Assembly (NCBI GenBank): GCA_002433235.1
Contig: DJHS01000136.1
Span: 1 to 52,495 of the forward strand
Source: UBA6614 sp002433235
GTDB lineage: Bacteria > Verrucomicrobiota > Verrucomicrobiia > Limisphaerales > UBA1100
Reading direction: 5' to 3'
Length of the DNA stretch: 52,495 nt
The notes beneath the pieces were generated by a model. That model was not told the origin of the DNA, did not search any database, and was given only the letters and a program-made list of their open reading frames with translations. Of the stretch, positions 27,401-36,561 are shown piece by piece. Numbering within the stretch: the stretch's first letter is position 1; each line of letters begins with the position of its first letter. The translations under genes were made by a program, and so were the position numbers.

Positions 27401-29287
27401 CGATTGCCGCGACAGTCGCTCCACGATGCTGTCCACGTCATAAACACACCCGGACCACGTCCCTCCACTAGCACCTTGTAGCACAGCCCATAAACGGGAA
27501 TCCTCCGGCAACGCCTCGTGCGGCGCCAGCGCCTCGTGCGGCGGGCGGCTCATTAAATCCTCCCCGCCAATGTAATCAACCGTCCCCGTATTCTTATTCC
27601 GATCGATCACGATTCGCACCCTGTCCCCATCCCGCAATCGCCCAATAGGCCCGCCGGCCAACGCTTCCGGCCCCACATGCCCAATGCACGCACCCGTGGA
27701 CACTCCCGAAAACCGGCCGTCGGTCACCACAGCCACATGCTTGCCGAAAGGCAGAAATTTCAGGGCCGACGTCACCTGATAGGTCTCCTCCATTCCCGTT
27801 CCCATCGGGCCAATCCCCGCCAGCACCATCACGTCACCTTCCTGAATCTGTCCGCCCCGGATTGCCTCGATGGCCGCTGCCTCACTGGCAAACATCTTTA
27901 CCGGACCCTCCTTGCGGTAAACACCATCCTCGTCCACCACGGCGGGGTCTATGGCGGTGCTCTTAATCACCGACCCTTCCGGTGCCAAATTGCCTCGCGG
28001 GAATGTCACCGTGCTGACCAGTCCACGCTCCTCGGCCCGCACGGGTGGCAGGATCACATCATCCGCATCCACACCCTCCTTCTCCTTTAAAACTTCCCTA
28101 AACCGTTCACGCCGCTCGCTTCCCTCCCATTCCTCCAGCATCTCACCCCATGACTGACCGCACACCGTGGGCACTTCCAAGTTAAGCAAGCCCAGTTCCC
28201 GCAAATGCAGCATCACCTCAGGAACTCCTCCCGCAAGGAATACATTCACCGTCGGATGCATCACCGGCCCATTGGGCAGCACGCTCACCAGCCGGGGCGT
28301 TGCTGCATTCACATCCGCCCAGTCGTCCACGGTCGGTCGTGTCACTCCCGCCGCATGCGCGATGGCTGGAATGTGCAACAACAGGTTTGTCGAGCCGCCA
28401 AACGCCGCATGCACAACCATCGCATTGCGGATAGCGGCATCCGTGATGATATCCGCCACGCCCACGCCCGCGCTCTCCAAGGCGCGCACTGCCTTCGCCG
28501 CATCCACCGCCACCTGCCGCCAAACCGCTGACCCCGAGGGTGCCAAGGCGCTGTGCATGGGCGACAGGCCCAGCGCCTCTGAAACCACTTGGGCCGTTGC
28601 CGCCGTCCCAAAAAATTGGCAACCACCACCCGGCGAGCCGCAGGCCTTGCAGCCCAAGCTCGCCGCCTCATCCAGCGACAACATCCCATGGGAAAATCGC
28701 GCTCCGATGGTTTGAACCGTACCCGCGTCTTCCCCCTCCTTAGGCGGCAGGGTCACTCCGCCCGGCACGAGCACACAGGGCAAGTCCTCCATCCCGGCCA
28801 GTGCCATCATCATCGCCGGCAACCCCTTGTCGCATGTCGCCACACCGACCACGCCCTTGCGGGTGGGTAACGACCGAATTTGCCGTCGCATAACTATCGC
28901 CGCATCATTCCGATACGGCAGACTGTCAAACATCCCTGTTGTCCCCTGTGTCCGTCCGTCACAGGGATCCGAGCAATGAGCCGCGTACGGCACACACCCA
29001 TCCTCCCGAAAGGTTTCCGCCGCGGCTTGGACCAATAATCCAATCTCCCAGTGCCCCGTGTGGTATCCCAGCGCCACCGGACGGCCGTCCTCCGCGCGGA
29101 CGCCCCCGTGGGTGTTCAGGATGAGATAGGCGTCCCCTGTTAGCTTAGCAGGATCCCACCCCATGCCCGCACTTTGGGTTAAGCCAAAGAGATTCCCACT
29201 CGGCTCATTGCGAAGCATGTCCTCGGTTAAAGGCAATTGCCCGGTCGGGCCTTCACCGCGAGTTTGAATGTCGAAAATATCGCTCAT
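27362..29287 (-). CDS. YjhG/YagF-type D-xylonate dehydratase (IlvD/Edd family)
   Basis: 641 residues from the ATG at 29287 (MSDIFDIQ), matching the family's N-terminus; the frame before it is not conserved. Fe-S-site cysteines are in DPCDGRTQGTTGM, TCDKGLPA and CKACGSPGGGCQF. Whole stretches such as SLPYRND and HSALAPSG match E. coli YjhG/YagF from memory rather than IlvD, so xylonate (or a related pentonate/hexonate) to 2-keto-3-deoxy acid is the best call. A short in-frame duplication (PHEAL-A-PHEAL) lies near the C-terminus. No Shine-Dalgarno is seen. Its 3' end overlaps the Sel1 lipoprotein gene by 39 nt. Confidence 0.9.
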   Translation of the reverse strand: MSDIFDIQTRGEGPTGQLPLTEDMLRNEPSGNLFGLTQSAGMGWDPAKLTGDAYLILNTHGGVRAEDGRPVALGYHTGHWEIGLLVQAAAETFREDGCVPYAAHCSDPCDGRTQGTTGMFDSLPYRNDAAIVMRRQIRSLPTRKGVVGVATCDKGLPAMMMALAGMEDLPCVLVPGGVTLPPKEGEDAGTVQTIGARFSHGMLSLDEAASLGCKACGSPGGGCQFFGTAATAQVVSEALGLSPMHSALAPSGSAVWRQVAVDAAKAVRALESAGVGVADIITDAAIRNAMVVHAAFGGSTNLLLHIPAIAHAAGVTRPTVDDWADVNAATPRLVSVLPNGPVMHPTVNVFLAGGVPEVMLHLRELGLLNLEVPTVCGQSWGEMLEEWEGSERRERFREVLKEKEGVDADDVILPPVRAEERGLVSTVTFPRGNLAPEGSVIKSTAIDPAVVDEDGVYRKEGPVKMFASEAAAIEAIRGGQIQEGDVMVLAGIGPMGTGMEETYQVTSALKFLPFGKHVAVVTDGRFSGVSTGACIGHVGPEALAGGPIGRLRDGDRVRIVIDRNKNTGTVDYIGGEDLMSRPPHEALAPHEALPEDSRLWAVLQGASGGTWSGCVYDVDSIVERLSRQSSVVDGLPVARGR

Positions 29288-29318
29288 GATGCGATCTGAA
29301 AATCCAGCCCACTGCCGA

Positions 29319-30632
29319 TCAAATGATTGTCCCGTCCCGCAACGCCCCATTCTTGGGAATCACCACGATACCGTCACGAATGTAAAAACGGTTTTCCGGA
29401 TCATCATAACATTCCGGTTTGCCATCCGGCGAAATAACGCACCGCTCGCCAATCCGGGCGTTTTTGTCAATGATCGCATTCTCGATGCGAGTATGGCTCC
29501 CAATCCCAATCGGCGGCTCACCATTCAGCGCCCGCTGGCGGATGGACTCGTCCGATTCATAATAATCCGCCCCCATCACCACTACCCGTCTCAGTTGCGT
29601 GCCCTCGCCCACAATGCTCCGCACACCCACAATGGAGCGTGAGATCTGCGCCCGATTGATGATACAACCATCGCTCAGCACAGCATGCTCTATCGCCGCC
29701 CCATTGATCTTACTGGCCGGTAGATATCGAGGCCTCGTAAAAATGGGCGAAGTCATGTCGAAAAAATTAAAGCGAGGCAGCACGGTAGCCGCGTCCAAGT
29801 TCGCCTCGAAAAATGTCCGGATGGTTCCCACATCCTCCCAGTAACCTTGGTACACGTAGGAATAGGAACGGCGCTCCTTGATTGCGCTCGGGATGATGTG
29901 CTTGCCAAAGTCAGTCAGGTCATTGTCCAGCAGATCCACGAGCACATCCCGGTTGAACACGTAAATACCCATTGAAGCCAGATAAAGGTCCGCCGAGGGC
30001 GCCACGCCCAAGTGCTCTTTGGTCGCCGCAGGCATTCGCAAAGAGTCGATCAACGCTTCATTTTTCGGCTTCTCGACAAATTCGGAGATACGGTGATCCT
30101 CGTTGATTTTCATGATTCCAAAGCTGGGAACGCTCCCGCGTTCCACGGGAATCGTGGCCACCGTCATTTCGGCCTTGGACTCCACATGCTGGGAAATCAC
30201 CTTGCGAAAATCCATGTTGTACAACTGGTCGCCACTGAGGATCAGCAGATAATCAAAGCGGTGGTTCAAAAAATGATTGAGGTTTTTCCGCACTGCATCA
30301 GCCGTGCCCTGATACCATGATGAATCTGACAATGTCTGCTCCGCCGCCAGAATCTCGACAAATCCCCTCGTGAAATGATCAAATTTGTAAGACAGGGAAA
30401 TATGCCGATGCAACGACGCTGAGTTAAACTGCGTCAGGAGATACACCCGCTTGACGCCGGAATTGATGCAGTTAGAAATGGGAATATCAACCAGCCGATA
30501 CTTGCCCGCCAAGGGAACCGCCGGCTTGGCCCGGTCCTGAGTCAACGGAAACAGGCGAGTTCCCTGCCCTCCTCCCATGACCACTGCGAGAGTGGTTGAA
30601 GGATCAAAAAACTTGTTGCTACGCTTGGGCAT
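29319..30632 (-). CDS. glgC: Glucose-1-phosphate adenylyltransferase
   Basis: 437 residues from the ATG at 30632 (AGGGA about 6 nt upstream). The open frame continues to 31646, but only as antisense to mtnP. Nucleotide-binding GGGQGTRLFPLT, the RAKPAVPLAGKYRLVDIPIS motif and the C-terminal left-handed beta-helix (INRAQIS, ...SIVGEGT) are typical. It makes ADP-glucose for glycogen synthesis and is usually allosterically controlled by glycolytic intermediates. The large debranching enzyme about 16 kb away acts on the same polymer. It ends 31 nt before the dehydratase start, so both may share a transcript. Confidence 0.95.
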   Translation of the reverse strand: MPKRSNKFFDPSTTLAVVMGGGQGTRLFPLTQDRAKPAVPLAGKYRLVDIPISNCINSGVKRVYLLTQFNSASLHRHISLSYKFDHFTRGFVEILAAEQTLSDSSWYQGTADAVRKNLNHFLNHRFDYLLILSGDQLYNMDFRKVISQHVESKAEMTVATIPVERGSVPSFGIMKINEDHRISEFVEKPKNEALIDSLRMPAATKEHLGVAPSADLYLASMGIYVFNRDVLVDLLDNDLTDFGKHIIPSAIKERRSYSYVYQGYWEDVGTIRTFFEANLDAATVLPRFNFFDMTSPIFTRPRYLPASKINGAAIEHAVLSDGCIINRAQISRSIVGVRSIVGEGTQLRRVVVMGADYYESDESIRQRALNGEPPIGIGSHTRIENAIIDKNARIGERCVISPDGKPECYDDPENRFYIRDGIVVIPKNGALRDGTII

Positions 30633-30740
30633 AGAAAATCCCTGCTTGCAGCACATTCCACCGGGCGCAACGATGGCGGCGCAGATTTGGGTTGGACCGA
30701 CCCTAACCGTCCACCTACCCAGACGCGAACACTTTTTGAA

Positions 30741-31607
30741 ATGGACACCCACCGCATCGGCATTATCGGCGGCAGCGGCCTGTACAACATTGAAGGCTTT
30801 GAAAACCAGAAATGGCGAACGGTCAAAACACCTTTTGGGACACCCTCTGACCAACTCTTGACCGGAATCCTCGCTGGCCGCGAAGTCGCCTTCCTCCCCC
30901 GCCATGGCCGGGGGCATCGGATCATGCCCAGCGAGCTGAACCATCGCGCCAATATTTGGGCAATGAAAAAGCTGGGCGTGCAGTGGATCATCAGTGTGAG
31001 CGCCGTCGGTTCGTTGCAAAAAAAATATAAGCCTTGCGACATCGTCATGATCGACCAGTTTCTCGATCGCACCAAGCAATCGGCCAATCACACCTTTTTT
31101 GGCGATGGCATCGTCGGGCACGTCGCGTTTGCTGATCCAATTTGCGAGGAGCTGCGTCAATTGCTCCTCAAGAGTGCCCGCCGCAAAAAGGCCCGCGTGC
31201 ACAATGGCGGCACTTACGTGAACATGGAAGGCCCCGCCTTTAGCACGCGCGCCGAGTCGCTCACCAATCACCGGCTCAAGTACGACGTCATCGGCATGAC
31301 CAACCTGGGCGAAGCCAAGTGCGCGCGCGAAGCGGAGATCGCCTACGCTACCATGGCAATGATCACCGATTACGATTGCTGGAAAACCGACGAAGCCCAC
31401 GTGACGGTGGAGATGGTCATCGAAAACCTCAACCGCAACGCCGCCACCGCCAAGGCTGTCTTGGCCGACGTGCTCCCCCGCATCCCCACCGAGCCCGCTG
31501 ATTGGCCCTGCCATTCCGCTTTGGAGAACGCGATTATGACCGACCGAAAAGTCTGGCCGGCAAAGACGAAGAAGGCGCTCGAACCGATTTTGAAAAAGTA
31601 CCTTTAA
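30741..31607 (+). CDS. mtnP: S-methyl-5'-thioadenosine phosphorylase
   Basis: 288 residues from the ATG at 30741. Phosphate-binding IGGSGLY, RHGRGH, the NGGTYVNMEGPAFSTRAES segment, MTNLGEAKCAREAEI and TDYDCW, which is characteristic of MTA phosphorylase rather than purine nucleoside phosphorylase. It splits methylthioadenosine from polyamine synthesis into adenine and methylthioribose-1-phosphate, a methionine-salvage step. Divergent from glgC, with 108 bp between them in which I see no clear promoter. It is convergent with the gluconolactonase-like gene, 1 nt apart. Confidence 0.95.
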   Translation: MDTHRIGIIGGSGLYNIEGFENQKWRTVKTPFGTPSDQLLTGILAGREVAFLPRHGRGHRIMPSELNHRANIWAMKKLGVQWIISVSAVGSLQKKYKPCDIVMIDQFLDRTKQSANHTFFGDGIVGHVAFADPICEELRQLLLKSARRKKARVHNGGTYVNMEGPAFSTRAESLTNHRLKYDVIGMTNLGEAKCAREAEIAYATMAMITDYDCWKTDEAHVTVEMVIENLNRNAATAKAVLADVLPRIPTEPADWPCHSALENAIMTDRKVWPAKTKKALEPILKKYL

Positions 31608-31608
31608 G

Positions 31609-32559
31609 CTACTTTTTCTTTTTCGGCGGATACGCTTGCGGACCATCTTGATAAACGATGCCGCGTGTCTTCGTTTTCAGTCGGTAAATTTTGTCGAAAC
31701 AGGTGATGTAAAGGTATTCCATCTTGAAGCCGCCGAACGCCACACTCGTGATCCCCTTGATCCACGGCGGCCCCGGGATAACTCCGCTGATGCGACCGGT
31801 GGGATCGAAATACTGCACGCCCAATTCCGTGGCAACGTAGTAACGCCCGTACGCATCGGTGATCATTCCATCGCCGCGACACGAAGGTTGAAATTCTGGC
31901 AGGATCGTTCGCTCCTGTGACGGCTTCGGCTTGCGCCGCATGGTCATGTACGGCTGCTTGTGCGCCAGCGTGCCGTCCGGCTCGATTCGAAACGCCCAGC
32001 AATGTTTGCCGCGAAAATCCGACACCACCAGCGTTCCCTGATCCGGTGACAGACAGATACCGTTGGGCGCCGTAATACCCACATCCGCCGGCTTCATTTT
32101 GCCGGTCTTGATGTTGTAAAACGTCACCTGTTTCTTGGGCGTTTCCGTGAAATACAAATAGCCCTTGTGCGTCACCACCAAATCATTCGGCCGCACGTCC
32201 TTGGCGAGCACTGTCATTTTGTTGGATTCCGGATCAATCGAAACCAACTCCCGCGTCTTTGCCCGGCACGCATAAATTTTGCCATCCGGACCAAACTTCA
32301 TCCCACTAATGCCCGTCATGCCCTTGAGATAAAGGACCACCTTTCCTTGCGGGATGATCTTGTACAGCCCCTGTTCACTACGCATGTCGGAGAAGTAAAA
32401 ATTGCCCGCCGAATCTGCCGTGGGTGCATCGGTGAAACCGTGCTGGAACGAAGTCAGTTTCCAGCCCTCACCCGGAATCAACACCTGCGAAAGGGGCATG
32501 TCTTGCGCTTGTAGAACACCGCCCAATACAACCAATCCTGTCAGAAAAAATCGTTTCAT
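31609..32559 (-). CDS. Exported SMP-30/gluconolactonase-like beta-propeller protein
   Basis: 316 residues from the second of two adjacent ATGs (32559; AAGGA is 6 nt upstream). Signal peptide MKRFFLTGLVVLGGVLQAQ. The mature protein has six-bladed propeller repeats, with APTADSAGNFYFSD, GPDGKIYAC, APNGICLSPDQGTLVVSD and DGMITDAYGRYYVA as the SMP-30 calcium-site pattern. It probably opens sugar lactones to aldonic acids in the periplasm. It follows the esterase gene directly (TAATG overlap), so the two form an operon. The C-terminus is a lysine tail (PPKKKK). Confidence 0.9.
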   Translation of the reverse strand: MKRFFLTGLVVLGGVLQAQDMPLSQVLIPGEGWKLTSFQHGFTDAPTADSAGNFYFSDMRSEQGLYKIIPQGKVVLYLKGMTGISGMKFGPDGKIYACRAKTRELVSIDPESNKMTVLAKDVRPNDLVVTHKGYLYFTETPKKQVTFYNIKTGKMKPADVGITAPNGICLSPDQGTLVVSDFRGKHCWAFRIEPDGTLAHKQPYMTMRRKPKPSQERTILPEFQPSCRGDGMITDAYGRYYVATELGVQYFDPTGRISGVIPGPPWIKGITSVAFGGFKMEYLYITCFDKIYRLKTKTRGIVYQDGPQAYPPKKKK

Positions 32560-32561
32560 CA

Positions 32562-34262
32562 TTAATCCTTCTTCACGTGATCCGCCCACAGCCACCTCAG
32601 AGCCTCGGGCATGAGCACGCCGCCGTGCTTTAGATCGTGTTTTCCGTCGCCATACTCGAAGCGGTGATCCCAGCCCATGAACTTCAACGCTGCCGCCATC
32701 TGTTCATTGGCCAGCGGCCAGTGGCCGTGCGAGTTGTCGAGATCGTGGCGTCCGGCTTGCAAAAATACTTTCACCGGTTTCTTCGCCGTCTTTCGGATCC
32801 AACTGGGGTACACGTGCCCGCCGCGAATATTTGTGAAACTGCCGATCATGCTGTACACCTTGCTGAAGGCATCCGGACGTTCCCAAGCCACCGTGAAGGC
32901 GCAGATACCGCCGCTGCTGGCGCCGCAGATGGCGCGATCAGCCGCCTTGCCGGAGAGATTAAATTTCTCTCCCACCGCCGGCAGCAACTCCTCAAGCACA
33001 AAACGCGCGTACTGATCACCGAGCGAGTCGTATTCGAAACTGCGATTGTTCGCCCGCCAGCGGTTGTCCGGAAACGCTTCGCCGCGATGGCCGGGATTAA
33101 CGAACACTCCGATCGTCACGGGCATTTCGCCTTGGTGGATGAGATTATCAAACACCACCGTCGTCCGCACATCGCCGTCTTCCTTCAGGTATGCGTGGCC
33201 ATCCTGAAACACCATCACGCACGCCGGTTTGTCCGCCTGATACTGTGCTGGCACATACACGGAATACTCGCGCCGCGTGCTTTTGAATATCGTACTCTCC
33301 AAAATATGCGTGGACACCTTCCCGCGCGGCACGCCCTTTTGCCGTTCCGAATACTTCGTCAGCTTGTATTCCGGAATCTTCGGCTTCGGCTTAATTTCAT
33401 TCTTCACTTCGGCCGCCGAAAAAATCCATTTGGCCGATTCCGGAAAGATCGCCCCGCCGTGCCGTCCGCTATGACCGTCATCGCCCCAAATCATTTTGTG
33501 CTCGTACTCTTTGAACCGCAGGGCTGCCGATACCTCAGCATTGGAGAGCGGCCAGTGCCCGTGCAAATTATCCAAATCCTTCCGGCCCTCCTGTAACAGC
33601 ACGCGCAAATTCTTCTTTTCCGTTTTACGAATGAGCGCCGGATACACGTAGCCGCCACGGATATTGGTGAAGCTGCCGATGTGACTGATCACTCCGCCAA
33701 AAAAATCCGGCCGATGCCACGCCGCAGTGAAGGCCGCCACCCCGCCGCTGCTGTTCCCGCAAATTGCCCGCGCCCGCGGGTCCTTGACAATCACCAGCTT
33801 GTGCTGCTTGGCGACTACCGGCCAAAGTTCATCGATGATAAAATTCGCGTAATCAGCACTGACCGTATCGTACTCAAACGCCCGGTTTCGGCGCGGCTGA
33901 TTGCCCGGCTCCGCACCCGGCACGCTGCCGGGATTGACGAACAGCCCAATTGTCACCGGCAATTCCTTGCGATGAATGAGGTTATCAAAAACGATCGGCA
34001 CTCGAGTGTGCCCATTCTCGCGCACAAACCCGCCGCCATCCTGAAACACCATCAGATTTGCCGGCTGTTTCGCATCGTACTGCGCCGGGATGTATACCCA
34101 GTACGACCGCGTCGTGCCAGGGAACGCCTTGGAATCATTCCACTCCCCCTGAATCACCTTGCCGCGCGGCACCCCTTCCTTGCGGTGCGCATCCGGGCCG
34201 GGCCGGTAAGGGGCGGCGGACAACGAAACTGCTGTTATTATTAAAGCCAAGTGAATTTTCAT
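32562..34262 (-). CDS. Secreted esterase with two tandem alpha/beta-hydrolase domains
   Basis: 566 residues from the ATG at 34262, followed by a signal peptide (MKIHLALIITAVSLSAA). Two copies of the same ~270-residue domain follow, each starting with GVPRGKV, containing VYIPAQY/VYVPAQY and MVFQDG, and carrying a nucleophile elbow: GNSSGG in the first and GASSGG in the second. Both end with a GHWPL segment and a His-containing loop (DGHSGRHGG / DGKHDLKHGG). The domains look like Fes/enterochelin-esterase-type carbohydrate or feruloyl esterases. Both sites seem intact. The fusion looks like an internal duplication. Confidence 0.9.
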   Translation of the reverse strand: MKIHLALIITAVSLSAAPYRPGPDAHRKEGVPRGKVIQGEWNDSKAFPGTTRSYWVYIPAQYDAKQPANLMVFQDGGGFVRENGHTRVPIVFDNLIHRKELPVTIGLFVNPGSVPGAEPGNQPRRNRAFEYDTVSADYANFIIDELWPVVAKQHKLVIVKDPRARAICGNSSGGVAAFTAAWHRPDFFGGVISHIGSFTNIRGGYVYPALIRKTEKKNLRVLLQEGRKDLDNLHGHWPLSNAEVSAALRFKEYEHKMIWGDDGHSGRHGGAIFPESAKWIFSAAEVKNEIKPKPKIPEYKLTKYSERQKGVPRGKVSTHILESTIFKSTRREYSVYVPAQYQADKPACVMVFQDGHAYLKEDGDVRTTVVFDNLIHQGEMPVTIGVFVNPGHRGEAFPDNRWRANNRSFEYDSLGDQYARFVLEELLPAVGEKFNLSGKAADRAICGASSGGICAFTVAWERPDAFSKVYSMIGSFTNIRGGHVYPSWIRKTAKKPVKVFLQAGRHDLDNSHGHWPLANEQMAAALKFMGWDHRFEYGDGKHDLKHGGVLMPEALRWLWADHVKKD

Positions 34263-34324
34263 GGAAAATGTAGGGGCATTATCGGGTGCTGCTGGAAGAT
34301 GGCAAGCCGCCCTTTCCAGAGGCG

Positions 34325-35800
34325 TCAATCCCGTGCGCGCAGGAATTTACACAACGCATCAGCACTCTTTTTTCCGAATCCAGGCACTTGGGCAATTTCT
34401 TCAGAGGCCGCCTCTCTCAGCCGTTGGAGGCTTCCGAAATGTTTCAGCAAGGCCGATTTCCGGCTTGTACCGATGCCGGGGAATTCGTCGAGAAGACTCT
34501 CGGAAATTTTCCGAATTCTCAGCTCTGCATTAAAGGAGTTAGCAAACCGGTGAGACTCGTCGCGCACACGTTGCAGCAATTTGAGTGCGCCCGAATTTTC
34601 ATCCAATCGAAGCGGCTCCCGCACATTTGGCCGATGGATTTCCTCAAACTCCTTAGCCAAACCGATGACGGGAATGCGTTCGAGCCCGAACTTATTTAAT
34701 TCCCTCAAGGCCATGTTCAACTGCCCTTTGCCTCCGTCGATTAGAATCAAGTCCGGCAGGGGCCTCCCCTCACGGATCACTCGCCGGTAACGTCGCCCCA
34801 CCGCCTCCGCCATGCAGGCAAAGTCATCCTGAGAGGTCACACTTTTCATTTTGTAACGACGATAGTCTGCCACCGATGGACGGCCGCTGCGAAAGACCAC
34901 CATCGATGCCACCATGAATGTGCCGCTGATGTTGGAGATATCGAATCCCTCAATGCGCGCGGGCGGGGCAGGCAAAGCCAGAACTTTCGCCAATTCCTGC
35001 AAATCCTCGTCAGGATCCACGGCTACGGGCAGCCGATGTGGAAGACGCCTGTAACGCGTTGTTTTGCGGGTTGTGCCACGGAGGTCTTCAATTTGATCCC
35101 GGAGCACGGCTGCGCGTTCAAAGTCCAGTTCCGCACTGGCCTCGGCCATTTGCGATTCCAACTCAGCGAGCATTTCCTTGCATTGGCCGGCAAGGAAGTC
35201 ACACGCATTTTCCACCTGCATGCGATATTGCTCGCGCGTAATCTTTTCCACGCAGGGCGCAGTGCAGACCTTGATGTGCGCGTAGAGGCAATGTTTGTAG
35301 TCATGCTCGCCCGGTGTCAACGGCCGGCAACCGCGCAGGTTGAATTTGTGCCGAACGAGATTCAGCGTCCGCCGCAGAGCCCCACCACCGGGAAACGGCC
35401 CGAAATATCGTGCCCCGTCATCAATCTTTAACCGTGTGAGCGTGAAGCGCGGAATGGGATCGTTCAGGTTTACCTTGAGCATGAGAAAACGCTTGTCGTC
35501 CCGAAAACTGACATTGTACCGGGGTTTGTACTGCTTGATCAGCCGCCCTTCCAACAGCAGAGCTTCCGGCTCCCCGCGGACCACGTGCACATCAAAATCA
35601 GCGATGGAATCCACCAGCGCCCTGAACTTCAAATCCCACCCCATCCTGCGTGAGGGATGGAAATACTGGCTCACCCGCTTATGCAGATCTCGCGCCTTGC
35701 CCACGTAAATGACCGTCCCCAAGCGGTCTTTCATGAGATACACACCTGGCTTGTGCGGCAGTTGGCTGACCTTGCCGCGAATGTGGTCGGCCTTTCGCAT
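34325..35800 (-). CDS. uvrC: UvrABC excinuclease subunit C, compact form
   Basis: 491 residues, ~100 fewer than E. coli UvrC (~610). Order: GIY-YIG nuclease (~15-95; PGVYLMKD, IYVGKARDL), four cysteines that can hold an Fe-S cluster (C158, C171, C179, C183), UVR domain (~213-246, LDFERAAVLRDQIEDL), a very short linker, RNase H-like nuclease (from ~283; GFDISNISGT, LILIDGGKGQ) and two C-terminal helix-hairpin-helix motifs (FPGIGTSRKSALL, VPGFGKKSADAL). Both nuclease sites look intact, so it should make both incisions in nucleotide excision repair. The missing part lies between UVR and RNase H. Confidence 0.95.
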   Translation of the reverse strand: MRKADHIRGKVSQLPHKPGVYLMKDRLGTVIYVGKARDLHKRVSQYFHPSRRMGWDLKFRALVDSIADFDVHVVRGEPEALLLEGRLIKQYKPRYNVSFRDDKRFLMLKVNLNDPIPRFTLTRLKIDDGARYFGPFPGGGALRRTLNLVRHKFNLRGCRPLTPGEHDYKHCLYAHIKVCTAPCVEKITREQYRMQVENACDFLAGQCKEMLAELESQMAEASAELDFERAAVLRDQIEDLRGTTRKTTRYRRLPHRLPVAVDPDEDLQELAKVLALPAPPARIEGFDISNISGTFMVASMVVFRSGRPSVADYRRYKMKSVTSQDDFACMAEAVGRRYRRVIREGRPLPDLILIDGGKGQLNMALRELNKFGLERIPVIGLAKEFEEIHRPNVREPLRLDENSGALKLLQRVRDESHRFANSFNAELRIRKISESLLDEFPGIGTSRKSALLKHFGSLQRLREAASEEIAQVPGFGKKSADALCKFLRARD

Positions 35801-35871
35801 TCGATAGTAGGTTGCCCGGCGACCGTACTCCGCAACTCAGCTTCCCGCCACAGAATACTGGAATAGGGGCC

Positions 35872-36444
35872 TCACGCCTTCACCCATTCTGGATTTTCCA
35901 TGAAGGCGTAACAGATCATGTGGGCAATTCCCATTTGGCAATCCTCTGCGCGGCCATAGTGGGTATCCCCAATAACAATGCATTGGTCGGCCAACTCCGC
36001 CAGCCGGCCTCGCTTGCCTCCCACGAGAGCAATCACGCGCAACCCGTTTGCCTTCGCCCACTCAACCGCCTTGACCAGGTTGGGCGAGCTTCCACTGACG
36101 CTCATGGTCAAAACCACGTCACCCGCCTGGCCATAATTTTCCAGTTGCCGCTGGTACACCTCATCGTAGGCGTAATCATTGCCAATGGCAGTAATCCAAC
36201 TGATGTTGTCATTCAGCGAAACTACCTTGAACCGTTTGCCCACTGCATCCGACGAACCTTTCCCCAAGTCAGTTGCGAAATGCGAGCAGTTCGAGGCACT
36301 GCCGCCGTTGCCGAAGGCAAATATCTGGCGGCCCTCCTCCATCGCGTCCCGGACCGTCTCGATCGCCTTGGCTACCGCATCCACAGAAATTGAGTCCAAC
36401 GCCTTTTTCTCTGCGGCTATGTAATCGGAAATCCACTCCTTCAC
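35872..36444 (-). CDS. gmhA: Phosphoheptose isomerase-like SIS protein
   Basis: 190 residues with a GTG start. SIS fold with FAFGNGGSASNCSHFATDL, GDVVLTMSVSGSSPN and a C-terminal QMGIAHMICYAF helix. Residues match GmhA (sedoheptulose-7-phosphate isomerase, first step of ADP-heptose for LPS core), but related SIS proteins such as DiaA share the pattern. No other heptose gene is in the window. No Shine-Dalgarno is seen before the GTG. Confidence 0.85.
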   Translation of the reverse strand: MKEWISDYIAAEKKALDSISVDAVAKAIETVRDAMEEGRQIFAFGNGGSASNCSHFATDLGKGSSDAVGKRFKVVSLNDNISWITAIGNDYAYDEVYQRQLENYGQAGDVVLTMSVSGSSPNLVKAVEWAKANGLRVIALVGGKRGRLAELADQCIVIGDTHYGRAEDCQMGIAHMICYAFMENPEWVKA

Positions 36445-36561
36445 GCAGCGAAGATAGCCAAAAGCAAATCACGGGCGAGCCTGAATTATTCAACGACAGA
36501 TTGTGCCGTGGATTCCAATTTCCTTTTCCACCCATCTGTTTTGCGTTACACCTCGCGGCCG

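Noticed and set aside
30633..31646. Extension of the glgC frame upstream
   Set aside because: It is antisense to mtnP; GlgC homologues begin near 30632.
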